From the NCBI GenBank assembly GCA_963741525.1, contig CAVUIW010000027.1, forward strand, positions 186,001-250,000: DNA of 64,000 nucleotides, in the 5' to 3' direction. How positions within the stretch are numbered: the stretch's first letter is position 1; every line of letters starts with the position of its first letter. Positions 1-9,618 of this stretch are shown here, in pieces. Source of the DNA: JANNSX01 sp963741525. GTDB lineage: Bacteria; Pseudomonadota; Alphaproteobacteria; Rhizobiales; Hyphomicrobiaceae. The notes beneath the pieces were generated by a model. It had not been told where the DNA came from. It was given only the letters and a program-made list of their open reading frames with translations, and did not search any database. The position numbers and the translations under genes were made by a program.

Positions 1-429
1 ACCGGCGTCAAGGTGGCCGACCGCTACAAGACGACTGACGTCGTCGAGCGCGCCTATGTCGAGGACCGCGACTTCCAGTATCTCTACCAGGATGGCACCG
101 ACTACGTGTTCATGAACTCGGAGACCTTCGACCAGGTCCACATTTCCGGCGACACGGTCGGCGACGGCGCGGTTTACTTGCAGGAAAACATGACCTGCAA
201 GGTGCAGCTGTTCGACGGCAACCCGGTTGCCATCGAGCTGCCACAGCGTGTGACACTCGAGATCGTCGAGACCGAGCCGACGGTGAAGGGGCAAACCGCC
301 TCCTCGTCCTACAAGCCGGCGAAGCTCACGAACGGCGTTCGCGTCATGGTCCCCTCGCACATCGCGACGGGCACCCGCATCGTCATTTTGACGGCCGAGG
401 GGACGTATGTGGAGCGGGCAAGGGATTAG
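1..429 (+). CDS. efp: Elongation factor P, 3' part (5' end outside window)
   Basis: EF-P enters the ribosomal E site and relieves stalling at consecutive prolines. The frame is open from base 1 and closes with TAG at 427-429, leaving 142 residues. Full-length EF-P is about 185-190 residues, so the N-terminal KOW-like domain with the modified lysine loop lies upstream of the window. The visible part is the middle and C-terminal OB folds, with family-typical stretches FMNSETFDQ (about residue 37) and, near the end, GTRIVILTAEGTYVERA. A GTG at position 13 is only an internal valine, not a start. Identification is firm; only the missing N-terminus is uncertain. Confidence 0.95.
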   Translation, partial: TGVKVADRYKTTDVVERAYVEDRDFQYLYQDGTDYVFMNSETFDQVHISGDTVGDGAVYLQENMTCKVQLFDGNPVAIELPQRVTLEIVETEPTVKGQTASSSYKPAKLTNGVRVMVPSHIATGTRIVILTAEGTYVERARD

Positions 430-461
430 GGCTTTCTAGCGCGGCCGCTTCAGCATTTCGG

Positions 462-692
462 CTAGTCTCCACCACCGCCATCGCCGGAGGCTGCCCAGGC
501 ATATGTCCGGGCCTCTTGGTCTGTGGAGCTGGCGTCCTCGTTGTCTTCGTCGTCCTCATCGTTGGGTTCGCTGGATAGACACGCAAGGGCAATCCAGCAG
601 AGGCCGCCGATCGGCACGGCGAAGTAGCAGAGGATGATCAGGAAGGCGATGATGTCGTCGCGATTGAGCGCCGGCAGGGTCCAGTCGAGCAT
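462..692 (-). CDS. Small single-pass membrane protein, function unknown
   Basis: A 76-residue ORF with one clear hydrophobic segment (about residues 14-39, FLIILCYFAVPIGGLCWIAL) followed by a strongly acidic tail (EPNDEDDEDNEDAS) and a glycine-rich end. A Shine-Dalgarno-like GGAG lies eight bases before the ATG at 690-692. The mix of one transmembrane helix and an acidic soluble tail is not what a random antisense frame gives. It is transcribed towards efp and stands alone. I do not recognise a family. It resembles small envelope or PLD-N-type single-helix proteins only in general shape. Confidence 0.5.
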   Translation of the reverse strand: MLDWTLPALNRDDIIAFLIILCYFAVPIGGLCWIALACLSSEPNDEDDEDNEDASSTDQEARTYAWAASGDGGGGD

Positions 693-1254
693 CCGAGATA
701 CTCCGTGTTGGACGTGTGTGGCACTGTAAATGTGAGGTTGCCGACCGGCCTCGCCAAGGTCGACCCTTGCGGCAAGGTAAACAGTTCGTAATACGGCTGC
801 TCAGGCATGAGCCCTCGAGCAACCCCACCACATCCGTCATTCCCGCGAAGGCGGGAACCCAGACAAGTCTCGGTTTGGGCCCTGCTTTTCGAACCTGGGG
901 AAGCCGAGAGCGATCACCTATCGCATTCCCGCTCCATCATGCCTGGCCAGACATGGCTAGGCGGCCGCCTGCGCGGCCGTGACGGGGTGGTGGTGCTGAC
1001 AACGCAGCCGTTACAGCGTAAGCCAGCAGCGCGCACGGATCCCGGCCTGGAGGCCGGGATGACGATGTGTTTGGGTCGTTCCGGGAACGATAGGCTTGCG
1101 GGTGCACCGCCGCTGCGTTGAACCAATTCTCGATTCCCTCAAAACCCACAACACCGTCATCCCGGCCAACGCGCGAAGCGCGTGTGGGCCGGGACCTGTG
1201 TGGGCTAGATGGGATGCGCGAACTCACCGCTCGGGAGCATGCTCCTGCAGACTT
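693..1254. other. Gene-free region carrying REP-like palindromes
   Basis: No convincing coding frame. It holds three dispersed palindromic repeats: a short one at 837-860 (stem CCCGC/GCGGG), one at 1031-1067 with stem CCCGGCCT/AGGCCGGG, and a longer one at 1156-1197 with nested stems GGCC..GGCC and CGCGCGAAGCGCG. The last two face each other, the same converging arrangement as at 40.8-41.0 kb. Confidence 0.75.
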
Positions 1255-2550
1255 TCAATAAATCGGGAACCTCCGGCACAGCGCGGTGGCCTTCTCCTTC
1301 ACCGCCGCCTCAACCGCCCCATTCCCCTCGGCGCCATTCCGCGCGAGGCCATCGAGCACCTCGACGATGAGGCGGCCGACCTCCTGGAATTCGGCGACGC
1401 CAAAACCGCGCGTGGTGCCGGCGGGCGAGCCCAGACGAATGCCGGACGTGATCATCGGCTTCTCGGTGTCGAAGGGGACGCCGTTCTTGTTGCAGGTGAT
1501 GTGCGCGCGGCCGAGCGCCAGTTCCGCATCCTTGCCGGTGAGCTTCTTGGGGCGCAGATCGACGAGGATCAGATGTGTGTCGGTGCCGCCCGAGACGAGA
1601 TCGAGGCCGGCGCGGTTCAGCACCTCGCCCATCGACCTGGCATTCGCCACGACCGCTTCCGCATACGCCTTGAACTCGGGCCTCAGCGCCTCGCCGAAGG
1701 CCACCGCCTTGGCGGCGATCACATGCATGAGGGGGCCGCCCTGGATGCCCGGGAAGATCGCCGAGTTGACCTTCTTGGCGATGGCCTCGTCGTTGGTCAG
1801 GATCATGCCGCCGCGCGGCCCCCGGAGCGTCTTGTGCGTCGTCGTGGTGGCGACATGGGCATGCGGGAAGGGCGAGGGATGGACGCCCGCCGCCACGAGC
1901 CCGGCGAAATGCGCCATGTCGACCATGAGGTAAGCGCCCACCTCGTCGGCGATCGCGCGGAAGCGCGCGAAGTCGATGATGCGCGGATAGGCCGAGCCGC
2001 CGGCGATGATGATCTTGGGCTTATGCTCGCGGGCGAGTTTCAAGACATCGTCGAAATCGATCTGGTGATCCTGACGGCGGACCGTGTACGACTGCGCGTT
2101 GAACCACTTGCCAGACTGGTTGACCGGCGAGCCGTGCGTCAGGTGACCGCCCGCGGCCAAGCTCAGTCCCAGGAACGTCTCGCCCGGCTTCAAGAGTGCG
2201 TTGAACACGCCCTGGTTGGCCTGGCTACCGGAGTTGGGCTGCACGTTCGCAAAACCGCAGCCGAAAAGTTTCTTCGCCCGCTCGATCGCCAGCTCCTCGG
2301 CGACATCGACCCATTTGCAGCCGCCGTAATAGCGCCGGCCCGGATAGCCCTCGGCGTATTTGTTCGTCAGCACGCTCCCCGCCGCGTCGAGCACGGCGCG
2401 GCTAACGATGTTCTCCGAGGCGATGAGCTCGATCTCGTCGCGCTGGCGCGTGAGCTCGCCCTCCATGGCGCGGAAGAGCTCGGGGTCGGTCTCGGCGACG
2501 GGGGCTTCGAAGAAGCGCTTGTGGGCGGCTCGAGTATCTGGCGTGGACAT
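1255..2550 (-). CDS. glyA: Serine hydroxymethyltransferase
   Basis: PLP enzyme of the cytosol that converts serine and tetrahydrofolate into glycine and 5,10-methylene-THF, the main source of one-carbon units. 431 residues, the normal bacterial length. The Schiff-base lysine sits in TTTTHKTLRGPRGG (K240 by my count), preceded by VDMAHFAGLVAAG; the N-terminal ELIASENIVS motif is present. The ATG at 2548-2550 was chosen because the upstream extension (to 2709) is arginine-rich and unlike the family, whereas the protein from MSTPDTRAAH on matches family length. No partner gene is close; the next gene upstream lies 205 bases away. Identification is essentially certain. Confidence 0.97.
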   Translation of the reverse strand: MSTPDTRAAHKRFFEAPVAETDPELFRAMEGELTRQRDEIELIASENIVSRAVLDAAGSVLTNKYAEGYPGRRYYGGCKWVDVAEELAIERAKKLFGCGFANVQPNSGSQANQGVFNALLKPGETFLGLSLAAGGHLTHGSPVNQSGKWFNAQSYTVRRQDHQIDFDDVLKLAREHKPKIIIAGGSAYPRIIDFARFRAIADEVGAYLMVDMAHFAGLVAAGVHPSPFPHAHVATTTTHKTLRGPRGGMILTNDEAIAKKVNSAIFPGIQGGPLMHVIAAKAVAFGEALRPEFKAYAEAVVANARSMGEVLNRAGLDLVSGGTDTHLILVDLRPKKLTGKDAELALGRAHITCNKNGVPFDTEKPMITSGIRLGSPAGTTRGFGVAEFQEVGRLIVEVLDGLARNGAEGNGAVEAAVKEKATALCRRFPIY

Positions 2551-2755
2551 GGCGGTCGATCCCCACAACTGGTTCTGCCTGACGGACACCCGGTCGATAT
2601 GGCGGTGCCGGGCTATGCATAGTGAGCCAATGCTGGCCCTAAAGCACGTGAGGAAGGCAAGGTCGGCTCTCCGGCGACGGAGAATGGTCCGGTTGCGCCC
2701 CGGCTCCATCAGCCGCGCATGACCGGCGACATCGGCGGCGGGTGGCGGGAGGTGG

Positions 2756-4492
2756 TCATTCGGGCAGCCCCGCCTTGCGCAGGCCGTCGGCCAGATGTTG
2801 CCGGTCAGCGGCGCGCATCAGCGGCTCCTTCGCCAAAAACCGAGCCCTGGAGAAATCGGGCATGCGGCGCAAAAGGTCGGTAGCGCAATCCCTTGCAAGA
2901 TCGGGCTTGCCCGCCAGGGCGTAGCTTGCGGCGAGCCATGCCTGCTGCCCGAATGACAAGGCGGTCGATCGGCGCATGGACGTAATGGCTTCGTCATAGC
3001 GGCGCGCGTTGCAGTAAGCAGCGCCTAACTCGCCCCAATACCAGGAAGGGGTGAAGAATGGGTCGAGGCGCCTGGCTTCCAACAGACCGTCGATAGCCTT
3101 CTCGGGCTCGCCGCGATAGTTGTTGATTATTGCGAGATCGGTCTGAGTGGACGGCTGGTTCGGATTCAATGCGAGTGCCTTGGCGAGATGCTGCTCGGCC
3201 AACTCGTGGGCGCCACGATAGACCTGCGTCCACACCATCGCCAATTGGCAAAGGGTGTCGTTCTCGTCGAGCGTGACGGCCCTCAGCGCCATGTCGAACG
3301 CTTCTTCCCTTAGCCGGCTCGAATCGCTCATGTCGCGAAGCCATTCCCGATTCAGGGCAAAGGACAACAGCGCGTAGGCGCGCGCATAGCCGGGGTCGAT
3401 TTCGATGGCTTTTCTGAACAGGAGCCGCGCCTCGGCTTCGCCTTCCGGCGATGCCCACGGCAATGCATCGCCGCGCAGGACATAGTCGTAGGCCGCCAGG
3501 CTCGTGGGCGGCTTACGCCGGGCCATTTCCAGGCCAGCCATATTCATGCGCCCGGCGAGCGTTCCCACGATCGTTCTCACCACCCGGTCCTGGACGTCGA
3601 AAATCTCGTCCTGGGCGTTGTCATAGCGCTCGGCCCAGATGTGATTGCCCGTCGCCGCATCGATGAGCTGAGCGGTAATGCGGATGCGCCCGCCCATCCG
3701 GCGCACGCCGCCTTCGAGCAGGTAATGCACGCCAAGTTCGCGGCCCACGCGGATCATGTCGAGATCGGTGCCGCGGAAGCGCGAGGAGGAGTTGCGCGAC
3801 ACCACATGCATTTGCCGGAACCGCGACAACTCGGTGATGATGTCTTCGGTGAGGCCGTCGCAGAAGTATTGCTGTTCGGCATCGCCGCTCATGTTGTCGA
3901 ACGGCAGCACGGCGATCGAGGGCTTTGATTGGAACTTGGCCCCTGCTTGCACCGGTTGCGTGCCGTCGATCTTCACGCAATAAACTCGCACCGGCTTCGA
4001 GCTGTTCTTGACCTCGCATGGCCCAAGATCGTCGAAATTGGCTTTGAGCTTGCCCGCGACCTGCTCATGCACGCTGCCGGAGATGCAAATCCCGCCGGGC
4101 TCCGCCATCGCCTGGAGCCTGACCGCGATGATCATCCCGTCGCCATAAAGATCGCCGCCCTCGACCACCACGTCGCCGATATTGACTCCCACCCGCAGCA
4201 CGATGCGCCGGTCCTCAGCGACGCCCGCATTCGCTGCCGCGAACCGCTGCTGCAATTCGACCGCCGAGGCAACGGCGTTGACCGCGCTGCCGAACTCGAC
4301 CAGCACGCCGTCGCCCATGACCTTGACGATACGGCCGTGATGCCGCGCCACTATCGGATCGAGCATGGATTTCCGGCGCTCCCGGAGCGCCGCCAAAGTC
4401 CCCACCTCGTCCAGCTCGATGAGCCGGCTGTAGCCGGCGACGTCGGCGGCCAGGATCGCGGCGAGGCGGCGTTGGACGGGTGGGTCAGACAT
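2756..4492 (-). CDS. Class III adenylate/guanylate cyclase with TolB-like and TPR domains
   Basis: Cytosolic nucleotide cyclase, 578 residues. N-terminal cyclase homology domain (about 5-170): the two metal-binding aspartates are in AADVAGYS (D17) and MGDGVLVEF (D61), followed by VGVNIGDVVVEGGDLYG. Then a TolB-N-like domain beginning SIAVLPFDNMSGD (about 185-310), then tetratricopeptide repeats to the end (IDPGYARAYALLSFALN, LNPNQPSTQTDLAIINN and others). This layout is common in Hyphomicrobiales, which carry many such cyclases; product (cAMP or cGMP) and signal are unknown. Start at the ATG at 4490-4492 gives MSDPPVQRRLAAILAAD, the usual N-terminus; the longer frame upstream is shadow. It stands as a single gene, read in the same direction as the DUF900 gene next to it. 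Confidence 0.9.
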   Translation of the reverse strand: MSDPPVQRRLAAILAADVAGYSRLIELDEVGTLAALRERRKSMLDPIVARHHGRIVKVMGDGVLVEFGSAVNAVASAVELQQRFAAANAGVAEDRRIVLRVGVNIGDVVVEGGDLYGDGMIIAVRLQAMAEPGGICISGSVHEQVAGKLKANFDDLGPCEVKNSSKPVRVYCVKIDGTQPVQAGAKFQSKPSIAVLPFDNMSGDAEQQYFCDGLTEDIITELSRFRQMHVVSRNSSSRFRGTDLDMIRVGRELGVHYLLEGGVRRMGGRIRITAQLIDAATGNHIWAERYDNAQDEIFDVQDRVVRTIVGTLAGRMNMAGLEMARRKPPTSLAAYDYVLRGDALPWASPEGEAEARLLFRKAIEIDPGYARAYALLSFALNREWLRDMSDSSRLREEAFDMALRAVTLDENDTLCQLAMVWTQVYRGAHELAEQHLAKALALNPNQPSTQTDLAIINNYRGEPEKAIDGLLEARRLDPFFTPSWYWGELGAAYCNARRYDEAITSMRRSTALSFGQQAWLAASYALAGKPDLARDCATDLLRRMPDFSRARFLAKEPLMRAADRQHLADGLRKAGLPE

Positions 4493-4667
4493 GGGGTGCG
4501 ACCGGTTCGATGAGGTCACTGCAAGTGATCGTATGGGCGACAGGTCGAGGTGTCCACCGAACCCGACGCCGCTGTTGGGCCGCGGACAGTCGCCGCTACA
4601 TGGTGATGCCGAACCCCGGAACAGTATCGACAGGGCCATTAACTGCCGTCTGCACAAAGACCATGAG

Positions 4668-5827
4668 CTAGCTCCCCGGCCCCTGGAACAGCCAGTAGCG
4701 CGCACTCGCCTCGCCGGCCGGCACCAGGCTGCCTCGCGCGGCCGCCCGCTTGCCATGATGGATGATCTCGAACATGTCGGAGATGATCGAAGCGCTGTCG
4801 CCATAGTAGGCATGGCCGACGAAATCGGTGCCGGCGCCGGAGGCATCGATCAACTCGACGCCGCGCGCGATGGCGAGGCCCCGGCTCGAAGTCGCCGGCG
4901 CGCGGATAGCCGTGCAGATTGCGCGAGGCGATCATCGCCTTGTCGCTGCCGGAGGCATAGAGGGTGACGCCGATGCCATCGCCCGCAATGCGGGGAGCGA
5001 TGTCGCGCACGAAGATCTCGGTGTCGATATCCGGGGCGGCGAGGATCACCTCGCGGATTTTCGCGCGGACGCCCGGGCGCTCGAACTTGAGATCGCTGAC
5101 CGCCTCGACGAGGGCGCGCGAGCCCAGCGAATGGGCGATGACATAGACATTGTCGGCGCCCGAGCGCTCGACGAGCCCGGTGATGACGCCCTTCAAATGC
5201 GTCACCGTCCAATCCGAGTTGTTGGCGTCGATGACATAGCCCGGCACGTTGCCCTGCGAGGGCCAGGAGTAGAACAGCGGCGCGCCGTCGAAGGCGAGAT
5301 CGTAGGCGAGCTGGCCGGTGCGGCGCGCGGCCTCTGCGAAGGTGATGTTGTAGCCGTGGATGAAGACGAGCGCGTTGCGTTTGGGCGAGGCGGCGAGCTT
5401 TTGCTGCAGCTCACGGAAGAAGGTCGAGCGATCGCGCTCGGCCACCGCCATCAGCACGACATGGCTCTCCGGATTCTCGCGGAACTCGAGCTTGGAGATC
5501 GCCGGGCCTTCGAGCGTGCCCATGCGGTGGTCGCGGGGGATCGAGATGTCGGCGACGCCGTAGACGAGCTTGCCGCGCGCGACGCCATAGCGGTCGTTCG
5601 GCGCGCTGTTGCCGGTCTTGGCGCGATCGGTTGCATAGAACACTTTGACGATGGCGTAAGGCGCGTCGTCCTCGCCGAAATCGCGGGTGCGCGCGGTCTC
5701 GCTGCCCGCTGTCGCATCCGCCGTGATCGGTGGCGCGACCGGTCGGTGCGTCGGCGGTTTTGGTGTTGGCGCAGCCGGCGAAGAATACGGTGATGCCAAG
5801 CAGCATGAGCAGCGCAACGCGCCGCAC
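4668..5827 (-). CDS. DUF900 alpha/beta hydrolase, lipoprotein; two single-base frameshifts
   Basis: Putative esterase/lipase-type hydrolase of the DUF900 (COG4782) family, predicted to be anchored in the envelope. From a GTG at 5825-5827 the protein begins VRRVALLMLLGITVFFAGC, a lipoprotein signal with lipobox FAGC. The core holds VFIHGYN, the nucleophile motif AHSLGS and, at the end, DFVGHAYYGD with the likely catalytic histidine. Two one-base insertions break the frame: near 5745 (after TADAPT) and near 4870 (after GDFEPG). With both removed the protein runs for about 385 residues and aligns end to end with the intact paralogue at 8072-9433. Substrate unknown. The paralogue lies on the other side of the molybdopterin oxidoreductase. 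Confidence 0.85.
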
Positions 5828-5990
5828 GCCATCACAACGCGCTGACCGGCCTATCCGCACGCCCCGCAATCTCCCAAACCTTCGCGCCGGGCACGAGTCG
5901 CTCGCCCCGGGGATGGGACGAGCTTGCCTGCCCGGCACCGCAGGTCAACGCCGGATCGAGACTTAACAGTGGAGAGATCGAGCAGAAGCC

Positions 5991-7997
5991 TTAAATCGCT
6001 TCGAGTGTAACCGTGACGCTATGCACGGCCGTGCTCTCGCCAAGGTCGGACTTGAGGCCGGGGTTGAGGGCGTTGATGTTCTTGTCGCCCCACGGGCTCT
6101 TGTAGGCGAGCGCGACGCCATCTGGTACGCGGTCGGAGATCGAGATCGCCATGTCGAGCGTGGCCGTCGAGGTCGACAGACGCACCTTGCGGCCCGGCGC
6201 GAGCCCCCGCCGCTTGGCCTCGGCGAGATTGATGTAGACCATCCCGGATTGCGACCGTTCGGCGACTTTCGGGTCGTTGCCATAGCTCGAGTTCATGAGC
6301 CATTCGCCGGCGGGGGTCAGAAGGCGCAGCCCACCATCCGTCGGCGGCTCGTCGTAGAGGGGCTCCGGCGCGAAGGTGCCGCCGGCCTTCACATAGCGGT
6401 CCGAGGCGATTTCGATTTTTCCCGAGCGCGTGGGGAACTGACCATCGGCAAAGGGAATGAACGGCTCCTTGGGAACGGCGCGCGTGCCTTCAGCCTTGAG
6501 TTGTTCGAAAGTGAGACCCGGCTCGGCGGCATTGAGCGTCCGCGCGATGATATCGGCATCGCTCTCGAAGAGCGCCTGTTCACTCAACCCCATGGCACGC
6601 GCGAGCCGGCGGAAGATTTCCTGGTTCGGCAGCGCCTCGCCGATGGGCTCCAGCGCCTTCGCCTGTGCGGAGAGCGTGTAGTTGAAGTAGGAGGCGACGA
6701 GATCGTCGAACTCGAGGAAGCTCGCGGCGGGGAGAACGAAGTCGGCGTAGCCGGCGGTATCGGTCTGGAAGAGATCGACCGTCACCTGGAAGAGGTCCTC
6801 GCGGGTCAGCGCCTCGCGCAGCTTGCGCTGATCCGGGCTCGAGACGGCGATGTTGTTGTTCCAGGTGAACAGCGCGCGGGTTTCGGGCGCGGCGAGCGTC
6901 GCCACCAGATCCATGTGACTGACGGCGCGCGGGCCATCCTTGGCGAGATCGGCACCTCCGATGTAGCCGTAGTCGGCGCCGCGGCTCTCGCCGCCGTTGA
7001 GATAGAGCAGGCCCATGCCCGGCCGGCCGATCTGGCCGGTCGCGACCGGCAGCAGCGCGGCTGCCCGCATGGCGTTGCCGCCGAGCTTCTGGCGCTGGAA
7101 CCCTTGCCCAACCCAGAGCAGCGATGGCCCCTCGGCATAGGCTTCCGCCGCGCGGCGGATATCGCTCTCGGCAACGCCCGTGACGGAAGCCGCCCAGGCC
7201 GGCGTCGTCTTATCGAGCTGAGCCTCGACGGCCTCGAAGCCATTCGTGGCGCGGGCGATGAAGTCGCGATCGAAACGGCCCAGCGCCCGGATCGCATGGA
7301 GCAGCCCGAAGGCCAGCGCCGCATCGGTGCCGGGCCTCAGTTGCAGATGGATGTCGGCCTTGGCCGCCGTGTCGTGCCAGATCGGATCGACGACGATCTT
7401 CGTCGCCTGGCTCTCATCCAGCCAGTAGCGGTCGACATGCGGCGCCGTCGCCGACGGATTGGCGCCCCACACCATGATGCACTTGGAGCTCGCCGCCGTG
7501 CGCGGATCGAAACCCAAGGTCGACGTGCCGAACATCCGCGCGAGCGCCACATGCCCTGCCTTGTTGCAGACCGTATCGGGATCGACTTCGCGCGCGCCGA
7601 TCGCATGGAAGAAGCGGCACGCAAACGCCCCCGCGATGAGCGAGCAGGTGCCGGTGTAGTGTGTGTGCAGCACCGACGCGCCGCCGTGATCGGCGATGAT
7701 CCGGTTCAAACGCCCGGCGATCTCGGCGAGCGCGTCCGCCCAGGACACCGGCGCGAAGATCCCCGCGCCCTTGGGCCCAACCCGCTTCAGGGGCTTGCCG
7801 AGCCGGTGCTTGGGATCGCGCCAGACGCCATTGTAGGCGAGCGAGCACTTGCCGCAGAGCGCGCCGCGCGAAACGCCATGGTCGGGATCGCCGGTGACGG
7901 TGACGCGCCCCTCGGCGTCGGTGCGCACGAGCACGCCGCAGGCATCGTAGCAGTCACGCGGGCAGGTGGTGCGGACGGTGCGCGTACCTGATTTCAT
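5991..7997 (-). CDS. Molybdopterin oxidoreductase (DMSO reductase superfamily)
   Basis: 668-residue Mo-bis-MGD enzyme catalytic subunit. The N-terminus carries a [4Fe-4S] motif C-x3-C-x3-C-x27-C (C12, C16, C20, C48) in TCPRDCYDACGV and GALCGKC. A cysteine in DTVCNKAG is the probable molybdenum ligand, by family analogy. The C-terminal molybdopterin dinucleotide-binding domain is recognisable (LLTPAGEWLMNSSYGND; NLAEAKRRGLAPG). There is no Tat signal, so it should act in the cytoplasm, and no electron-transfer or membrane-anchor subunit is beside it. The substrate cannot be told from sequence; this subgroup is usually annotated only as molybdopterin-containing oxidoreductase. Start ATG at 7995-7997. 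Cofactor assembly genes moaD and moaE occur at 48.4-49.1 kb. Confidence 0.93.
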   Translation of the reverse strand: MKSGTRTVRTTCPRDCYDACGVLVRTDAEGRVTVTGDPDHGVSRGALCGKCSLAYNGVWRDPKHRLGKPLKRVGPKGAGIFAPVSWADALAEIAGRLNRIIADHGGASVLHTHYTGTCSLIAGAFACRFFHAIGAREVDPDTVCNKAGHVALARMFGTSTLGFDPRTAASSKCIMVWGANPSATAPHVDRYWLDESQATKIVVDPIWHDTAAKADIHLQLRPGTDAALAFGLLHAIRALGRFDRDFIARATNGFEAVEAQLDKTTPAWAASVTGVAESDIRRAAEAYAEGPSLLWVGQGFQRQKLGGNAMRAAALLPVATGQIGRPGMGLLYLNGGESRGADYGYIGGADLAKDGPRAVSHMDLVATLAAPETRALFTWNNNIAVSSPDQRKLREALTREDLFQVTVDLFQTDTAGYADFVLPAASFLEFDDLVASYFNYTLSAQAKALEPIGEALPNQEIFRRLARAMGLSEQALFESDADIIARTLNAAEPGLTFEQLKAEGTRAVPKEPFIPFADGQFPTRSGKIEIASDRYVKAGGTFAPEPLYDEPPTDGGLRLLTPAGEWLMNSSYGNDPKVAERSQSGMVYINLAEAKRRGLAPGRKVRLSTSTATLDMAISISDRVPDGVALAYKSPWGDKNINALNPGLKSDLGESTAVHSVTVTLEAI

Positions 7998-8012
7998 CTG
8001 CCGTTCCCCAGA

Positions 8013-8055
8013 GTGCTTCCGGAAAAGTGCGAAGCGGTTTTCCGATCGGAAGCAC
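8013..8055. repeat. Palindromic element, GTGCTTCCGGAAA family
   Basis: Inverted repeat with arms GTGCTTCCGGAAAA and TTTTCCG-atc-GGAAGCAC around a loop containing GTGCGAAGC. Related copies lie at 21662-21699 (reverse) and 48254-48325. It sits between the oxidoreductase start and the end of the second DUF900 gene. Confidence 0.75.
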
Positions 8056-8071
8056 GAAAAATTAAGAACCG

Positions 8072-9433
8072 TTAGGGCGACGGCTGCTCCGAGCCGATGC
8101 CCTTGAATTCCCAATATCGTCCCGACTGCTCGGTGATCGCCTTGAGGCCCGGACGCTGATCGGGCCGCTTGCGAAGATGGATGAGATTGAAGATGTCGGC
8201 AATGATCGATTTCGACGAGGCATAGTAGGCATGCCCCACGAAATCGGTCTCGGCGTTGGAGGAATCGATCGTGTCGATGCCGTTGGCGATGACGAGACCG
8301 CCGCCGGAATCGCCCGCCCGCGCATAGCCGTGCACCTGCTTGGAGGCAATCAGCGCCTTGTCGTTGGAGGAGGCATAGAGCGTCACCGTCGGCGTCGCCG
8401 AGACGATGAAGGGGGCGATGTCGCGCATGAAGATTTCCGCATCGATATCGGGCGCGGCGAGGATGATCTCGCGGAAGCGGTTGCGGATGTCCGGGTTCTC
8501 CTGCACCAGCTCTTTGACCGCACCGGTCAGCGCGCGATTGCCCATGCTGTGCGCCACGAGATAGAGGTTTTCGGCCTCCGACTGCTCGGCGAACTCCTTG
8601 ATGAATTTCTTGAGCGTCGGCTGCGTCCACTGGATATTGTTTTCATCATAGGTGTAGCCGAGCGTCGTCCCCTGCGAGGGCCAGGAGTAGAATACGGGCG
8701 CGCCGGGAAAACCGAGATCGTAGCTCATCTGCGCGGTGCGCCGGGCTGCGTCCTTGAACAGCACGTTGTAGCCGTGCACGAAGATGAAGGCGCTCTTGTC
8801 GGGCGCGGCCGCCACCTTCTCGCGGACGTTCTTGTAGAAGACCTCGGGAATGACCTCGGCGGCCGCCTTCAGAATGACGTGCCTCTCGGGATCCTCGGAG
8901 AATTCGAGCCGCCAGATGGAAGGCCCCTCGAGCTCGCCCAGGCGATGATCGCGCGGGATCGAGATTTCGGCCTCGCCGAGCACGAGCGTGCCGCGGTCGC
9001 CGCCGTACTTCTCGTTGGGATCGGACACGCCGGTGGCTTTCCGGTCGGTGGCGTAGAACACCTTGACGATGGTGAAGGGCGCGTCGGTATCGGAGAACTC
9101 GTCCGAGCGGGTTGCGGCGGCCTCGTCGTCTTCCGGCCCTACGCTCTCGAACGCCTCCCCGTCAGCGGCGGGTGGCGCGGAGGTGACGGGCGCTGCCGGA
9201 GCCGGCTCGGGCGCCGGGGCTTCCGCGACAACCTCGGGTGGCGCGGCGCCGCCAGCGGGCGGCTCGGCCATGGTTGCGCTATCGCTCGCAGGTGGCGCTG
9301 ACGATTTCTCGAGCGTCGAGCTGACGAGCACGACGGCGGCGATGAGCATGACTGCCGTCACGGCGATCGACAGCCAGCCGACGACGCGTCCAAATCCGCT
9401 GCGCGTAGGCGGCGGGCTCTGCTCCTCGGTCAT
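8072..9433 (-). CDS. DUF900 alpha/beta hydrolase with N-terminal membrane anchor
   Basis: 453-residue paralogue of the 4668-5827 product. It starts at the ATG at 9431-9433 (MTEEQSPPPT), has one transmembrane helix at about residues 17-38, then a low-complexity Pro/Ala/Glu linker to about residue 115, then the DUF900 hydrolase domain (FIFVHGYN; nucleophile AHSMGN; DFVGHAYYAS with the likely catalytic His). It is probably tethered to the inner membrane with the hydrolase domain in the periplasm, whereas its paralogue is a lipoprotein. The frame is intact. Substrate unknown; DUF900 proteins are predicted esterases. It is in the same direction as, and 74 bases upstream of, the molybdopterin oxidoreductase, with a palindromic element in the gap. 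Confidence 0.88.
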   Translation of the reverse strand: MTEEQSPPPTRSGFGRVVGWLSIAVTAVMLIAAVVLVSSTLEKSSAPPASDSATMAEPPAGGAAPPEVVAEAPAPEPAPAAPVTSAPPAADGEAFESVGPEDDEAAATRSDEFSDTDAPFTIVKVFYATDRKATGVSDPNEKYGGDRGTLVLGEAEISIPRDHRLGELEGPSIWRLEFSEDPERHVILKAAAEVIPEVFYKNVREKVAAAPDKSAFIFVHGYNVLFKDAARRTAQMSYDLGFPGAPVFYSWPSQGTTLGYTYDENNIQWTQPTLKKFIKEFAEQSEAENLYLVAHSMGNRALTGAVKELVQENPDIRNRFREIILAAPDIDAEIFMRDIAPFIVSATPTVTLYASSNDKALIASKQVHGYARAGDSGGGLVIANGIDTIDSSNAETDFVGHAYYASSKSIIADIFNLIHLRKRPDQRPGLKAITEQSGRYWEFKGIGSEQPSP

Positions 9434-9618
9434 CGGGTCTCTCCCTCTTTTGCGACGTGTCCAGCGCCCCGCAACGTGCGCCAAGACCGCTTTCGGAAAA
9501 CCGGAGCGGCAAACGGCACATTAAACGAATTTGGATTCGGGTGCAGCGACAGCCATACCCGGCTCATGCCACCGGATCGTGACCGGTTTGGGACGGGCTC
9601 TGTAACGGCGCGTTTCGA

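Noticed and set aside
693..1254. tRNA or small RNA gene in the efp-glyA gap
   Set aside because: No cloverleaf or T-loop sequence was found; the hairpins are REP copies also present elsewhere.
1096..2622. Long plus-strand frame (about 508 codons) antisense to glyA
   Set aside because: It is a composition-driven shadow of the real glyA on the minus strand: arginine/histidine-rich, no family resemblance.
6021..7991. 656-codon plus-strand frame antisense to the molybdopterin oxidoreductase
   Set aside because: A mirror of a GC-rich gene; no recognisable domain, and the minus strand has a complete enzyme with its FeS motif.
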